This document shows positions 17,881-28,070 of a DNA stretch of 64,000 nt, in pieces. A program made the translations under genes and the position numbers. The notes under the pieces are model-generated. The model worked only from the letters and a program-made list of their open reading frames with translations, was not told the DNA's origin and did no database searches. Source of the stretch: Comamonadaceae bacterium ALPHA2B (GTDB lineage: Bacteria; Pseudomonadota; Gammaproteobacteria; Burkholderiales; Burkholderiaceae_C); contig SCOE01000004.1 of the NCBI GenBank assembly GCA_005503065.1, forward strand, positions 62,001 through 126,000, read 5' to 3'. Positions within the stretch are counted from its first letter, which is position 1. Each line of letters opens with the position of its first letter.

Positions 17881-19381
17881 GCGCGACCATGGCCTGCCCG
17901 ACCTGCTGCCGGTCGGCGGGTTGATCGAACTCGGCCACGATGCGCCCGCGCGCCATCACGCCCACGCGGTCGGCCAGCGCCAGCACCTCGTCCAGGTCTT
18001 CGCTGATGAGCAGCACGGCGGCGCCGGCATCGCGTGCGGCGCGCAGCCGGGCATGCACCTCGGCGCCGGCGCGCACGTCCAGGCCACGGCTGGGGCTGTG
18101 GGCCAGCACCAGCCGCGGCGCGCGGCCGAACTCGCGCGCCAGGACCAGCTTCTGCGCGTTGCCGCCCGAGAGCAGCGCGGCCTTCTGGTTCAGGTGGCGC
18201 ACGCCCTGCACGTCGAAGGCCTGCACGGCCTCGCGCGCCTCGGCGGCCATGCGGGCGCGGTCCAGCCGCCAAGCGGGGCCGTAGCGGCCGGACTGCACCT
18301 GGCCGATGCCGAAGTTCTCCACCACCGACAGGCCGCCCGCGAGCGCGAGGCCGTACCGGTCTGCCGGGATGGCCGCGAAATGCGGCAGGCGCCGGCCGGC
18401 TTCCAGCGCGTCATCGTCGGCCAGAGCGACCGTGCCTTCCAGGCCCTCGGCCATGCCCATCAGCGCGTCTGCGAGCTCGGTCTGACCGTTGCCGCCGACG
18501 CCGGCCAGGCCGTAGATCTGGCCGGCGTGCAGGGTCAGGTCCACGCCGTCCAGGGCGGCGCGGCCGGATGACTGCAGGCGCAGTCCGCGCAAGCTCAGCA
18601 GCGGCGCGCCGCGCAGGGCCGGTTCCGCCACCGCCTCGCTGGCGGCGATCGATTGGCCGACGGTCAGGCGAACCAGTTCATCGGTCGGCGTGGCCTTGGG
18701 ATCCACGGTGGCCACGGTGCGCCCGCCGCGCATCACGGTGACGCGGTCGGCCCAGGTCTTCACGTCGGCCATCTTGTGCGTGACCAGCGCCACCGCCGCG
18801 CCCTGGCGCGACAGCGCATGCACGGTGGCCAGCAGCCGTTCGGCCTCCTGGTCGGTGAGTACGGCGGTGGGTTCGTCCAGGATCAGGATGCGGGCACCTG
18901 CCAGCAGCACCTTGAGGATCTCCACGCGCTGCTGCTCGGCGATGGACAGGCGCTCGACGCGGGCGCGCGGATCGATGGCGAAGCCGAGCTCGGCCGCACG
19001 GGCGCTGATCTGCTCTTCCAGTTGCGCCATGCGACGCCGATGGCTGCGTTCGGCCTGCGCAAGCGGGTGGCCGAGCAGGATGTTCTCGGCCACGGTGAAG
19101 GGCCGCACCAGCTTGAAGTGCTGGTGCACCATGCCGATGTGCAGGGCCGCCGCATTGCGCGGGCCGGCCAGGCGCACCGCATTGTCGTCCACCAGCAGTT
19201 CGCCCTGTTCGGGCACGTAGAGACCCGCGGCGATGTTCATCAGCGAAGACTTGCCCGCGCCGTTCTCCCCCAGCAGCGCATGCACCTCGCCCCAGCGCGC
19301 GGCGAAGTGCGCGTCCGTCAGCGCCTTGAAGCCATCGAACGATTTGTGGATGCCAACGAGGCGAAGAGCGTCCACAGTCAT
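17873..19381 (-). CDS. ABC transporter ATP-binding protein, two tandem ABC domains, nucleoside type
   Basis: ATPase with two fused nucleotide-binding domains, 502 residues. Domain 1 has Walker A LGENGAGKSS at about 38-46, signature-like LSIAEQQRVEILKVLL and Walker B LILDEPTAVL. Domain 2 begins near residue 260 with a degenerate Walker A (GVGGNGQTELADALMG), signature LSGGNAQKLVLAREF and a Walker B region VLAHSPSRGLDVRA in which the usual D-E is changed. One catalytic and one degenerate site is the normal state for this NupO/RbsA-like class. It follows the binding protein gene across a 118-bp gap that holds a palindromic repeat. Confidence 0.92.
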   Translation of the reverse strand: MTVDALRLVGIHKSFDGFKALTDAHFAARWGEVHALLGENGAGKSSLMNIAAGLYVPEQGELLVDDNAVRLAGPRNAAALHIGMVHQHFKLVRPFTVAENILLGHPLAQAERSHRRRMAQLEEQISARAAELGFAIDPRARVERLSIAEQQRVEILKVLLAGARILILDEPTAVLTDQEAERLLATVHALSRQGAAVALVTHKMADVKTWADRVTVMRGGRTVATVDPKATPTDELVRLTVGQSIAASEAVAEPALRGAPLLSLRGLRLQSSGRAALDGVDLTLHAGQIYGLAGVGGNGQTELADALMGMAEGLEGTVALADDDALEAGRRLPHFAAIPADRYGLALAGGLSVVENFGIGQVQSGRYGPAWRLDRARMAAEAREAVQAFDVQGVRHLNQKAALLSGGNAQKLVLAREFGRAPRLVLAHSPSRGLDVRAGAEVHARLRAARDAGAAVLLISEDLDEVLALADRVGVMARGRIVAEFDQPADRQQVGQAMVAHD

Positions 19382-19388
19382 TGCCGTA

Positions 19389-19497
19389 TGCAGAGGGAAG
19401 GTGCCCCAAGCAGCCGCCGCGGACCTGGCTTTGCCAGGCCGCAGGCGGCGCCCCCGGAAAGGGGTTGGCGCAGCGTGAGGCGCGGAGCCTGGAGGCG
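19389..19497 (-). repeat. Intergenic palindrome-rich repeat, family B copy 1
   Basis: The gap between binding protein and ATPase genes contains CCGCGGACCTGGCTTTGCCA followed by GGCCGC and then GCGCCCCC, which recurs in altered form at 23131. CTGGC-TTT-GCCAG can form a hairpin. It probably is a dispersed intergenic element of this lineage rather than a specific control site. Confidence 0.5.
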
Positions 19498-19499
19498 AT

Positions 19500-20597
19500 T
19501 CATTTTTGCGTCACGACGCCCTTGACGAACCAGTCCATCTTCCAGAGGTCGGCGTCCGACAGCACGGCGCCCGCGGCGACGCGCTCCTTGCCGTCGCGGT
19601 CCTTTAGCGGGCCGGCATAGATCTGCTTGCCCTTCAGGATGGCATCGCGTTCGGCCTGGATGACCTTCACCTTGTCGGCCGGCACGGCGGGGCCGAAGCC
19701 GGCGATGTCGGTGCCGCCGCCGCTCATGGGGATGAAGGCGCCATACGGCTCGGGCTTCCAGTTGCCGGCGATGACCTTCTTGAGTTCGGGGATCAGGAAG
19801 CGGTCCCACACCCACACCGACGAGCACAGCGTGGCCTTGGGCGCGAACTGCCGCAGGTCACGGTGATGGCCGGTGCCGTAAACGCCGCGCTCCTGCGCCA
19901 CGATCTGCGGCGTGGGCGAATCCACGTGCTGGCCGATCACGTCGGCGCCCTGGTCGATCAATGCGGTGGCGGCGGCGCGTTCCTTGACGGGGTCGTTCCA
20001 GGTGCCGGTGTAGATCACGTTGACCGTGGCATTGGGGTTCATCTTCTGCGCGCCGAGTGCGAAGGCGTTGATCGTCCAGTTCACCACGCCGAAGGGATTG
20101 GCGGCCACGAAGCCCAGCTTGCCCGTCTTGCTGGCGGCGCCGGCAGCCATGCCGCACAGGTACTGGCTCTCGTAGGTGCGGCCGTAGAAGGATTCGAGGT
20201 TCGGCCCGTTGGTGGTGCCCGAGCCGTTGAGGAAGGCCACCTTGGGGTATTTGGCCGCCAGGTCCTTGAAGGCGTCGGACTGGCCGAAGGCGGTGCCGAT
20301 CACGATGTTGGCGCCGCGCGAGATGTAGCGTTCGGCCGCGGGCTTGATGACCGAGGCGTCCTCGCCCACGTTCTCCACGAACTGGATCTTCTGGCCGAGC
20401 GCGGCCTCGATCTTCACGCGGGCCTCGTCGAAGGCCTGCGTCCAGCCACCGTCGTTCTTCGGGCCGTAGTACAGCATCGCGATGACAGGCTTGCCGCTCA
20501 GGCTGAAGCCGGTCTGCGCGAAGGCGGTGCCGGCCGACAGCAGCACGGCAGCGCCGGCCAGGGCCACGCTCAGGCGTGGGAAGCGCTTGGACAACAT
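19500..20597 (-). CDS. BMP-family ABC transporter substrate-binding protein (nucleoside/nucleobase type)
   Basis: Periplasmic binding protein of 365 residues. A Sec signal peptide covers about residues 1-27 (ending GTAFAQ). The mature part is a BMP/PnrA-like domain: VIAMLYYGPKNDGGWTQAFD at the start, VENVGEDASVIKPAAERYI, VIGTAFGQSDAF, and FVAANPFGVVNWTINAFALG. Related proteins bind nucleosides (PnrA, BmpA) or purine-type bases. The start at 20597 has a GGAGGT ribosome-binding site seven bases upstream and is chosen over an in-frame start at 20693. Neighbouring rut genes favour a pyrimidine or other nucleobase ligand; this is inference. Confidence 0.9.
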   Translation of the reverse strand: MLSKRFPRLSVALAGAAVLLSAGTAFAQTGFSLSGKPVIAMLYYGPKNDGGWTQAFDEARVKIEAALGQKIQFVENVGEDASVIKPAAERYISRGANIVIGTAFGQSDAFKDLAAKYPKVAFLNGSGTTNGPNLESFYGRTYESQYLCGMAAGAASKTGKLGFVAANPFGVVNWTINAFALGAQKMNPNATVNVIYTGTWNDPVKERAAATALIDQGADVIGQHVDSPTPQIVAQERGVYGTGHHRDLRQFAPKATLCSSVWVWDRFLIPELKKVIAGNWKPEPYGAFIPMSGGGTDIAGFGPAVPADKVKVIQAERDAILKGKQIYAGPLKDRDGKERVAAGAVLSDADLWKMDWFVKGVVTQK

Positions 20598-20641
20598 GGA
20601 GACCTCCAGGTGGAAGGAAAGGAGAGGGAGCGGGATGGGTG

Positions 20642-20686
20642 AAAAAGCACGAACAGTGCCGCCCGGCACCCGCCTGGGTGCCGGGC
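20642..20686 (-). terminator. Strong hairpin pair between VOC and binding protein genes
   Basis: Reading leftward just after the VOC stop, an 11-bp perfect stem (GCCCGGCACCC, loop of four, GGGTGCCGGGC; 20661-20686) is followed by a small stem GCAC/GTGC and TTTTT (20642-20660). The second part has intrinsic terminator form. It may partly terminate, or protect the upstream mRNA, so the genes on either side may be expressed at different levels. Confidence 0.55.
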
Positions 20687-20689
20687 GCG

Positions 20690-21076
20690 TCACATCATGA
20701 AGTTGATGCGGAAGACGTTGCCCTCGGGGTCGAGCAGCACGGCCTGGTACCAGTTGTAGTAGGTGACGTAGGGCGGCTTGACGAGCGTGGCGCCGGCCTC
20801 CAGCGCCACGGGCACCATGCGGTCCACGTCCTCGCGGCTGTCGACGTCGATGTTGAGCAGGAACTTGACGCCCTTCGTGTCCGAGAACTCGGCCAGGTGC
20901 AGCAGCTCGTAGGCGTCCAGGGCGTTGAAGCCCAGGCTGCTCTTGCCCGTGTCCAGCCCGCGGAAGATGGGCGAGCGGATCGCCTCGATCTCCGGGAAGC
21001 CGAACACGCGCTGGTAGAACCCGCTCAAGGCGACCACGTCCTTGGCGAAAACGTTGACGTAGGAAAGATGGGCCAT
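20690..21076 (-). CDS. VOC-superfamily (glyoxalase/dioxygenase fold) protein
   Basis: Small cytoplasmic protein of 128 residues with one complete beta-alpha-beta-beta-beta VOC repeat pair: it starts AHLSYVNVFAKDVVALSGFY and ends with the typical DPEGNVFRINF strand. VOC proteins include glyoxalases, extradiol dioxygenases and isomerases, and often bind a metal; ligands cannot be assigned with confidence here (candidate Glu in the final DPEGN region). Its ATG overlaps the stop of the upstream 2OG oxygenase gene by one base, so the two are coupled. Role unknown; it may act on the oxygenase product. Confidence 0.82.
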   Translation of the reverse strand: MAHLSYVNVFAKDVVALSGFYQRVFGFPEIEAIRSPIFRGLDTGKSSLGFNALDAYELLHLAEFSDTKGVKFLLNIDVDSREDVDRMVPVALEAGATLVKPPYVTYYNWYQAVLLDPEGNVFRINFMM

Positions 21077-22068
21077 CACTTGGTACCGCCGAAGGTCGTC
21101 TGCTTCACGAACTTGGACGTGAGGTGATCGCCCGACGAAATGGGCGCGTACTTGGCCTTCTCGCCCGGCGCCAGGCAGGTGGGCAGGCACTCGACCATGG
21201 CGTCGTAGTTGGGCTGGTGGAAGAACACCAGCGACTGCCGGCGGTTGGTCTGCGCCACCTCGAAGGGCGGGTTGACCACGCGGTGCATCGTGGAGACCCA
21301 CTGGTCGTTGGTCCACTGCATCATCAGGTCGGCGATGTTGACCACCAGGCCGCCCTCGACCATCGGCACGTCCACCCACTCGCCGGCCTTGTTCTGCACC
21401 TGCAGGCCCTTGTCGTCGGGCAGCACGATCGTCAGGCTGCCATAGTCGCTGTGCGCGCCGGCACGCAGCTGGCCGGGCAGCGGCGCCTCGCGCTGCGGCG
21501 GGTACGACAGCACGCGGAACATGCTGATGTGCCTGTCGATCTTGTCGTCGAAGTAGGGCTCGGGCAGCTCGAGTGCCAACGCGAAGATGCGCATGAGCGA
21601 GCGCGACAGGTCGCTCATGGCCTCGAAGTACTGCTCGTAGGCTTCGCGGAAGCCCTCGATGGGCGGCCAGCTGTTGGGCTCGAAGTGCGGGCCGGCGGCG
21701 GGCCCGCGGTGGTACTCGTCGTCCGGCACGTTCGACGGGCCGACGGAGAAGGACTCCTTCAGGTCGCCCGGCGTGGCCTCCTCGAGGCTGTACGACAGGC
21801 CTTCCTCGCCCACGGCGCTGTAGCCGCGCACCGCATCGTCGCGCGGGCGGTCCACCTTGCGCTTCTCGGCCAGCGGCATGTCGAAGAACTGGCGCGACAG
21901 GGCCGAGACCCGCGCGATGAGCGCCGGGTCGATGCCGTGGTGGGTGATCACCAGGAAACCGATGCTGCGGCAGGCCTCGTCGACCTGGCGGGCCAGCGCC
22001 GCCTTTTCCTCGGCCGAGCCCGAGAAGTAGGGTGCGAGATCGATGATGGGGACGGACATCAGGGTCAT
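21076..22068 (-). CDS. 2-oxoglutarate/Fe(II) oxygenase, isopenicillin N synthase family (copy 2)
   Basis: First gene of the minus-strand cluster, 330 residues. The N-terminal DIOX_N segment starts VPIIDLAPYF and includes the CRSIGFLVITHHGID stretch. Iron ligands are His206 and Asp208 in AHSDYG and His262 in STMHRVVN; Arg277-Gln-Ser279 supplies the 2-oxoglutarate contact. It is clearly different from copy 1 (14114), so the two probably act on different substrates or steps. The start at 22068 is favoured; an ATG nine bases inside (22059) is possible and neither has a strong ribosome-binding site. A RutR-type palindrome lies 60 bp upstream, which ties this gene to the divergent rutR and the rut operon. 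Confidence 0.9.
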   Translation of the reverse strand: MTLMSVPIIDLAPYFSGSAEEKAALARQVDEACRSIGFLVITHHGIDPALIARVSALSRQFFDMPLAEKRKVDRPRDDAVRGYSAVGEEGLSYSLEEATPGDLKESFSVGPSNVPDDEYHRGPAAGPHFEPNSWPPIEGFREAYEQYFEAMSDLSRSLMRIFALALELPEPYFDDKIDRHISMFRVLSYPPQREAPLPGQLRAGAHSDYGSLTIVLPDDKGLQVQNKAGEWVDVPMVEGGLVVNIADLMMQWTNDQWVSTMHRVVNPPFEVAQTNRRQSLVFFHQPNYDAMVECLPTCLAPGEKAKYAPISSGDHLTSKFVKQTTFGGTK

Positions 22069-22126
22069 GGGCGTCGCGTGGAGGGGTCTTGGGGCTGTCC
22101 AGGGCCCTTTTGCAACGACCGTGCCA

Positions 22127-22146
22127 GTTGGACCAAATGGACAAAC
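22127..22146. promoter_or_regulatory. Predicted RutR operator in the rutR / oxygenase divergent region
   Basis: TTGGACCAAATGGACAAA at 22128-22145. Its complement reads TTTGTCCATTTGGTCCAA, which matches the palindrome upstream of rutA (TTTGACCAAATGGTCCAA) at nearly every position outside the centre. The E. coli RutR consensus is TTGACCAnnTGGTCAA. It sits 60 bp upstream of the oxygenase start and about 200 bp upstream of rutR, so it most likely controls the leftward cluster and possibly rutR itself. Confidence 0.75.
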
Positions 22147-22348
22147 GCATGCGGCGCTGCGTACGATGCCGGGCACGCACCGCGCGCGACCATGCTGCGG
22201 TGTCTTGGTGCAGACCGACGAACGACGCCGGCGCCGGGGCTCGCTGCTGGTGCGCCGAGGTTGGTACGCGAATCGCAACAAGGACCGTGCAGCCCCGTGC
22301 GGCGGCGCCCGAGATGACAACCACGAGAACGACGGAAAGGGAAGAACC

Positions 22349-23122
22349 ATGGCCAGATCCCCCGCGGCGAACAAGGCGCCGGCGGATGCGCGCAGGCGCA
22401 AGGCGACTGCCGTGGCCGGGAGGAAGCCGGCATCGGTGGCCGGTACGTCGCCGGCGCGCCGCAGCGGCGCCACGCGCCGGCCGCGCCAGTCCGAGGACAA
22501 GCGCAGCGTGATCCTCTCGGCCGCGCTGGGCCTGTTCTCTCGCTACGGCCTGCACGGCACCAGCGTGGACCAGGTGGCCGCCCGGGCCGATGTGTCGAAG
22601 AGCAACCTGCTCTATTACTTCGCCAACAAGGAAGAGCTGTACGTGAGCGTGCTGCGCGAGCTGCTGCACGTGTGGCTGGAACCGCTGCGCGGATTCAGCG
22701 CCGAGCAGGACCCGCGCGAGGCCATCGCCGGCTACATCCGCCGCAAGCTGGTGATCTCGCGCGACCAGCCCGATGCCTCGCGCCTGTTCTGCCTGGAAAT
22801 GATCCAGGGCGCGCCGCTGCTGCGCGACGAACTGGACCGTGAGCTGAGCACGCTGGTGGCCCGCAAGTCCGAAGTGATCGCCGAATGGGTGCGCTCGGGC
22901 CGGCTGCGGCCGGTGGCGCCGCACCACCTGGTGTTCGGCCTGTGGGCCCTCACGCAGCACTACGCCGACTTCGCGGTGCAGGTGCAGGCCATCGCCGGCC
23001 GCACGCTGCAGGACGCGGCCTTCTTCGAGGAGACGGTCGACAACGTCCAGCGGCTGGTGCTGGACGGCATCTGCGTGCCGGCCACCGTCCCAGCCCGAGC
23101 CGACCAGGATCGAACGGCATAG
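22349..23122 (+). CDS. rutR: TetR-family pyrimidine regulator RutR
   Basis: Transcription factor of 257 residues. An Arg/Lys/Ala-rich N-terminal tail (about 50 residues, longer than in E. coli RutR) precedes the TetR helix-turn-helix (ILSAALGLFSRYGLHGTSVD through KSNLLYYFANKEELY). The C-terminal ligand domain keeps stretches I recognise from E. coli RutR: SRLFCLEMIQGAPLL, WVRSGRL, TQHYADFA and ENVQR-like VDNVQR. E. coli RutR is released from DNA by uracil or thymine. The start at 22349 follows GGAAAGGGAAG; longer in-frame starts exist but lie in the divergent promoter region. It converges with rutF and is divergent from the oxygenase cluster. Confidence 0.93.
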   Translation: MARSPAANKAPADARRRKATAVAGRKPASVAGTSPARRSGATRRPRQSEDKRSVILSAALGLFSRYGLHGTSVDQVAARADVSKSNLLYYFANKEELYVSVLRELLHVWLEPLRGFSAEQDPREAIAGYIRRKLVISRDQPDASRLFCLEMIQGAPLLRDELDRELSTLVARKSEVIAEWVRSGRLRPVAPHHLVFGLWALTQHYADFAVQVQAIAGRTLQDAAFFEETVDNVQRLVLDGICVPATVPARADQDRTA

Positions 23123-23130
23123 ACCAGGCC

Positions 23131-23241
23131 CCATGCCAGAGCACCCGCGGAACTGGCTTGGCCAGGCCGCTGGGTGCGCCCCCCTCCAAGCCGAAGGCGC
23201 CAGAGAGGGGGGAGCCGCGAAGCGGCATGGCGGGTGTTTCC
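23131..23241. repeat. Intergenic palindrome-rich repeat, family B copy 2
   Basis: Between convergent rutR and rutF. It has CCGCGGAACTGGCTTGGCCA then GGCCGC (compare 19389), a GCGCCCCCCTC stretch paired at distance with GAGAGGGGGGAG, and GCCGCGAAGCGGC. The strong paired arms could serve as a bidirectional terminator for the two converging units. Confidence 0.55.
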
Positions 23242-23243
23242 TG

Positions 23244-23789
23244 TTACTGCGGCAGCAGGTCGTGGTAGCGTCGGTCGAAGTAGACGAGGCCGTGCGCCGC
23301 GCTGCCCACGCGCACCACGTCGACTTCGCAGAAGAGCACGTCGTGCGTGCCCACGGTGGTGCGGCCGACCACGCGGCATTCGAAGGTGGCGGCGGCCTCG
23401 GCGAGCACCGGCACGCCGCTGCGGCTCGCATGCCACTGGGCGGCGGCAAAGCGCTCGTCCATGGGCGTCTTGCCGCCGAAAAGGTTGGACAGCTGTCGTT
23501 GGCCGGCGCCCAGCACGTTGACGCACAGCGCGCCGTTGGCCTGGAAGACGGGATAGACAGAGGCGCTGCGGTTCAGGCAGACCAGGAGCGTCGGCGGGTC
23601 GTCCGTCACGCTGCACACGGCCGAGGCCGTGAAGCCGGCGCGGCCCGCCGGCCCGTCGGTCGTGATGATGTTGACCGCGGCACTCAGGCGGGCCATGGCA
23701 TTGCGGTAGTCGCCGCGCTCGAGGGGCGCGGCGGATGGGCGAACCGCCCGGGGTGCGGCGCTGGCGTGGGCGGTGGACATCGTCGTCAT
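23244..23789 (-). CDS. rutF: Flavin reductase RutF
   Basis: NADH:FMN reductase that supplies reduced flavin to RutA. About 181 residues of the flavin-reductase-like split-barrel family: [58 protein letters not shown], and FDRRYHDLL at the end. The start at 23789 (MTTMSTAH) has a GAAGG stretch upstream; 23780 and 23831 are alternatives. It follows rutE after about 48 bp and ends the rut operon, as in the classic order rutABCDEF. Confidence 0.93.
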   Translation of the reverse strand: MTTMSTAHASAAPRAVRPSAAPLERGDYRNAMARLSAAVNIITTDGPAGRAGFTASAVCSVTDDPPTLLVCLNRSASVYPVFQANGALCVNVLGAGQRQLSNLFGGKTPMDERFAAAQWHASRSGVPVLAEAAATFECRVVGRTTVGTHDVLFCEVDVVRVGSAAHGLVYFDRRYHDLLPQ

Positions 23790-23837
23790 CTCGGTGCCTT
23801 CGACGGAAAGGGTGGCCGACGTGGGGCGCACGGGCCC

Positions 23838-24428
23838 TCAGGCCAGGCGGCAGGCGTCGTCGAAGGCCAGGCGCGGCAGGCGGCCCTTGAGCTTGGACGC
23901 ATCGCCATGGCCCAGGTTGATCAGGAAATTGGTGCGCCAGTCGGTGCCGGCGAAGAAGGCCGCATCGACCTGCGCCTTGTCGAAGCCCGCCATGGGGCCG
24001 GCGTCCAGGCCCAATGCACGTGCGGCCAGCAGCAGGTAGCCGGCCTGCAGCGTGGCGTTCAGGAAGGCGGTGTGGTGCGCGACCTCGGCGCTGCCGGTGA
24101 ACCAGGGGCGTGCATCCACGTGCGGAAAGAGCGTGGGCAACTGGTCGTAGAAACGCGCATCCCAGGCGCAGATCACCGTGACCGGCGCGGCCATGGTCTT
24201 GTCGAGGTTGCCGGCCGACAGGGCGGGGCGCAGCCGTTCCTTGCCCTCGGGCGTGCGCACGAAGACGAAGCGGCCGGGCGAGCAGTTGGCCGAGGTGGGC
24301 CCCAGGCGGGCCAGTTCGTAGACCTGCTGCAGCAGCGAGTCGGCGACCGGCTCGTCGGTCCAGCCGTTGTGGGTACGGGCCTCCGTGAAGAGGGCGGCGA
24401 GGGCGCGTTCGTCCAGGGGTTGGGACAT
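23838..24428 (-). CDS. rutE: Malonic semialdehyde reductase RutE (nitroreductase family)
   Basis: Reduces malonic semialdehyde to 3-hydroxypropionate at the end of the Rut pathway. The 196 residues equal the usual RutE length. Family features are the FMN-binding region [18 protein letters not shown], the [21 protein letters not shown] stretch, and the [15 protein letters not shown] motif in the C-terminal half. The start at 24428 ([14 protein letters not shown]) matches the usual N-terminus. A 122-bp gap with a family B repeat separates it from rutD, so polarity may be reduced at this point. Confidence 0.95.
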   Translation of the reverse strand: MSQPLDERALAALFTEARTHNGWTDEPVADSLLQQVYELARLGPTSANCSPGRFVFVRTPEGKERLRPALSAGNLDKTMAAPVTVICAWDARFYDQLPTLFPHVDARPWFTGSAEVAHHTAFLNATLQAGYLLLAARALGLDAGPMAGFDKAQVDAAFFAGTDWRTNFLINLGHGDASKLKGRLPRLAFDDACRLA

Positions 24429-24465
24429 GATCGGAGAAGAAGTCAAAGGCATGTCGATTTTCAAC

Positions 24466-24550
24466 GGTGCTGCGCCCCATCCGCCATCGCACCGAACCGG
24501 CTCGGCGGCAGCAATTGGATGGCCGCGGAGCGGCATGGGGGGTGCTTCAT
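24466..24550. repeat. Intergenic repeat, family B copy 3 (partial)
   Basis: Between rutD and rutE. It shares GGCCGCGGAGCGGCATGG and the GGGTG end with the copy at 23131, and carries CCGGCTCGGCGG as a possible hairpin. A degenerate member of the same intergenic family. Confidence 0.45.
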
Positions 24551-25339
24551 TCAGCGCTGCCGTGCCAAGAAGGCCAGCAGCGTTGCGTTGAAGCCCGCCG
24601 GGTCGGTCACACTGTGCGCGTGGCCGCCATGGGCGCTGCGGTCGAGGGTTGCACGCGGCAGGCGCTCGGCCAGGCGCAGCGACATCGTCCACGGCACCAG
24701 CACGTCATCCTGCGCACAGGCCACCAGCGTCGGTGCGCCGACCTCGGCCAGGCGCGCATCGACGTCGAAGGCGCGCAGTGCACCGATGCGCGCACGCATG
24801 TTGGCCTCGCCCGGGAAGTGCTCGATGGCATGGTCCACCTCGGCCTGCACCTGCGCGGCGTGGGCCGCGGCCCAATCGGCCGGGTACAGGAAGATGGGCT
24901 GCGCCTCCACGTAGGCTCGCGCGCCGCCTGCGGCCAGCAGCGCCAGGCGGGCCTCGAAGCAGCGCGCCGAATGCGGATTGGGTTGCGACCAGGCGTTGAC
25001 CAGTACCAGGCTGGCCACGCTGTCCGGCGCATCCAGCGCCAGCTGCAGGCCCACCAGGCCGCCGAGCGCATGGCCCACGAGGTGGCAGCGTTCGGTGCCC
25101 GTGGCCTCCATCACCTCGGCCACGTCGCGGGCCATGTCGGCGATGGCGTAGCCCGCCGGCAGGTCGGCCGGGCTGCGGCCGGTGCCGCGCTGGTCGTAGG
25201 CCACCACGCGCCAGCCGGCCTCGAGCAGCGCCGGGATCTGCGGCCGCCAGAAGCCGGCCGAGCCGCCCAGTCCGGAGGACAGCAGCACGCTGGGCGCGCC
25301 GGGGCGGCCTTTGCCGTGCACCTCGTGGTAAAGCGCCAT
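24551..25339 (-). CDS. rutD: RutD, alpha/beta-hydrolase-fold aminoacrylate hydrolase
   Basis: Acts between RutC and RutE, assigned to aminoacrylate hydrolysis to malonic semialdehyde. The 262 residues have the alpha/beta hydrolase fold with the oxyanion region [20 protein letters not shown], the nucleophile-elbow position LVGHALGG, and [18 protein letters not shown] at the end. The elbow has Ala instead of Ser; E. coli RutD also reads GHALG, so this is a family trait and not a local defect. The gene is eight bases from rutC, within the operon. Confidence 0.95.
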   Translation of the reverse strand: MALYHEVHGKGRPGAPSVLLSSGLGGSAGFWRPQIPALLEAGWRVVAYDQRGTGRSPADLPAGYAIADMARDVAEVMEATGTERCHLVGHALGGLVGLQLALDAPDSVASLVLVNAWSQPNPHSARCFEARLALLAAGGARAYVEAQPIFLYPADWAAAHAAQVQAEVDHAIEHFPGEANMRARIGALRAFDVDARLAEVGAPTLVACAQDDVLVPWTMSLRLAERLPRATLDRSAHGGHAHSVTDPAGFNATLLAFLARQR

Positions 25340-25347
25340 GGCGCGGC

Positions 25348-25740
25348 TCAGGCCTTCTTGCCCACGTGGGCGATGGAGGCGATCTCCACCAGCGCGTCGG
25401 GCTTCACCAGGCCGCACTGGATGCAGTAGCGCGCCGGCTTGGTGCCCGGGAAGTACTCGGCATACACCGCATTGACCTTGGCGTAGTTGGCCCAGTCGGT
25501 GATGAAGATCATGTTGAAGGTCACGTCGTCCATCGTGCCGCCGGCGGCCTCGATGACGCCCTTGATGGTCTCGAGCACATGGCGCGTCTGGGCGGTGGCG
25601 TCGCCGACGTGCACCACGTTGTTGTCCTTGTCGAAGGGGAGGGTGCCCGAGACATAGACGACGCCGTCGGCCAACGTGCCGGGCACGAAGGGCGCGATGG
25701 GGGTGCTGGTGCCGGGCGGGATGATGGCTTCCTTGGGCAT
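25348..25740 (-). CDS. rutC: RutC, RidA/YjgF-family aminoacrylate deaminase
   Basis: Small protein of 130 residues in the RidA superfamily, assigned to deamination of 3-aminoacrylate in pyrimidine degradation. Features are [59 protein letters not shown], and the conserved Arg of the active pocket in [20 protein letters not shown]. It lies between rutB (32 bp) and rutD (eight bp). Confidence 0.95.
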   Translation of the reverse strand: MPKEAIIPPGTSTPIAPFVPGTLADGVVYVSGTLPFDKDNNVVHVGDATAQTRHVLETIKGVIEAAGGTMDDVTFNMIFITDWANYAKVNAVYAEYFPGTKPARYCIQCGLVKPDALVEIASIAHVGKKA

Positions 25741-25772
25741 GAAGGGGCTCCGGAGTGGGATGGAATGAGGGG

Positions 25773-26570
<798 letters not shown>

Positions 26571-26584
26571 GGTGGCGTCCTTTC

Positions 26585-27706
<1,122 letters not shown>

Positions 27707-28070
27707 GGCAAGACTCGTGAGAAGAGGACGGCGGCCATGTTTGCATGCGTCATGCCAGAAGGAATTTATTGTTTTTAATCAAAGACTTATGTCAATGTAT
27801 GGCGTCCGATTTTGACCAAATGGTCCAAAACGGTTCATGCTGGCGCGCCGCGGTGCGGCACGGTGGTGCGGACGAGGCCGGGGATGGTGCAGGAAGAGCC
27901 GGAGGTGCCGGAAGGGCGGAGGGAGTGGAGGGACGGTCTTGCGCACGATCGCCCGTCCCGGCGCCGGTATGGCGGAAGCACTAGCCCGACATCCCTCCCG
28001 AAACGTCATACGCCACCGATATGATCCCCGCCGGGAGTTTCCCCTGGGACCTATCACGAGGAGTTGACCA
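27707..28070. promoter_or_regulatory. rutA promoter region with predicted RutR operator
   Basis: This 364-bp non-coding stretch separates divergent rutA and the DUF805 gene. At 27812-27828 it carries TTGACCAAATGGTCCAA, a near-perfect match to the E. coli RutR consensus TTGACCAnnTGGTCAA, flanked by AT-rich sequence (TTTATTGTTTTTAATC at 27765-27780), the only strongly AT-rich part. The rest (27840-28020) is GC-rich with no recognisable gene. A GAGGAG at 28058-28063 is the ribosome-binding site of the rightward gene. Confidence 0.75.

Noticed and set aside
17873..19381. Degenerate Walker motifs in the second ABC domain as a sign of decay
   Set aside because: One degenerate site is usual in the two-domain ATPases of the RbsA/NupO class.
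24551..25339. RutD with Ala at the nucleophile-elbow position as a possible inactivating change
   Set aside because: As I recall it, E. coli RutD also reads GHALG at this position, so the Ala is a family feature.
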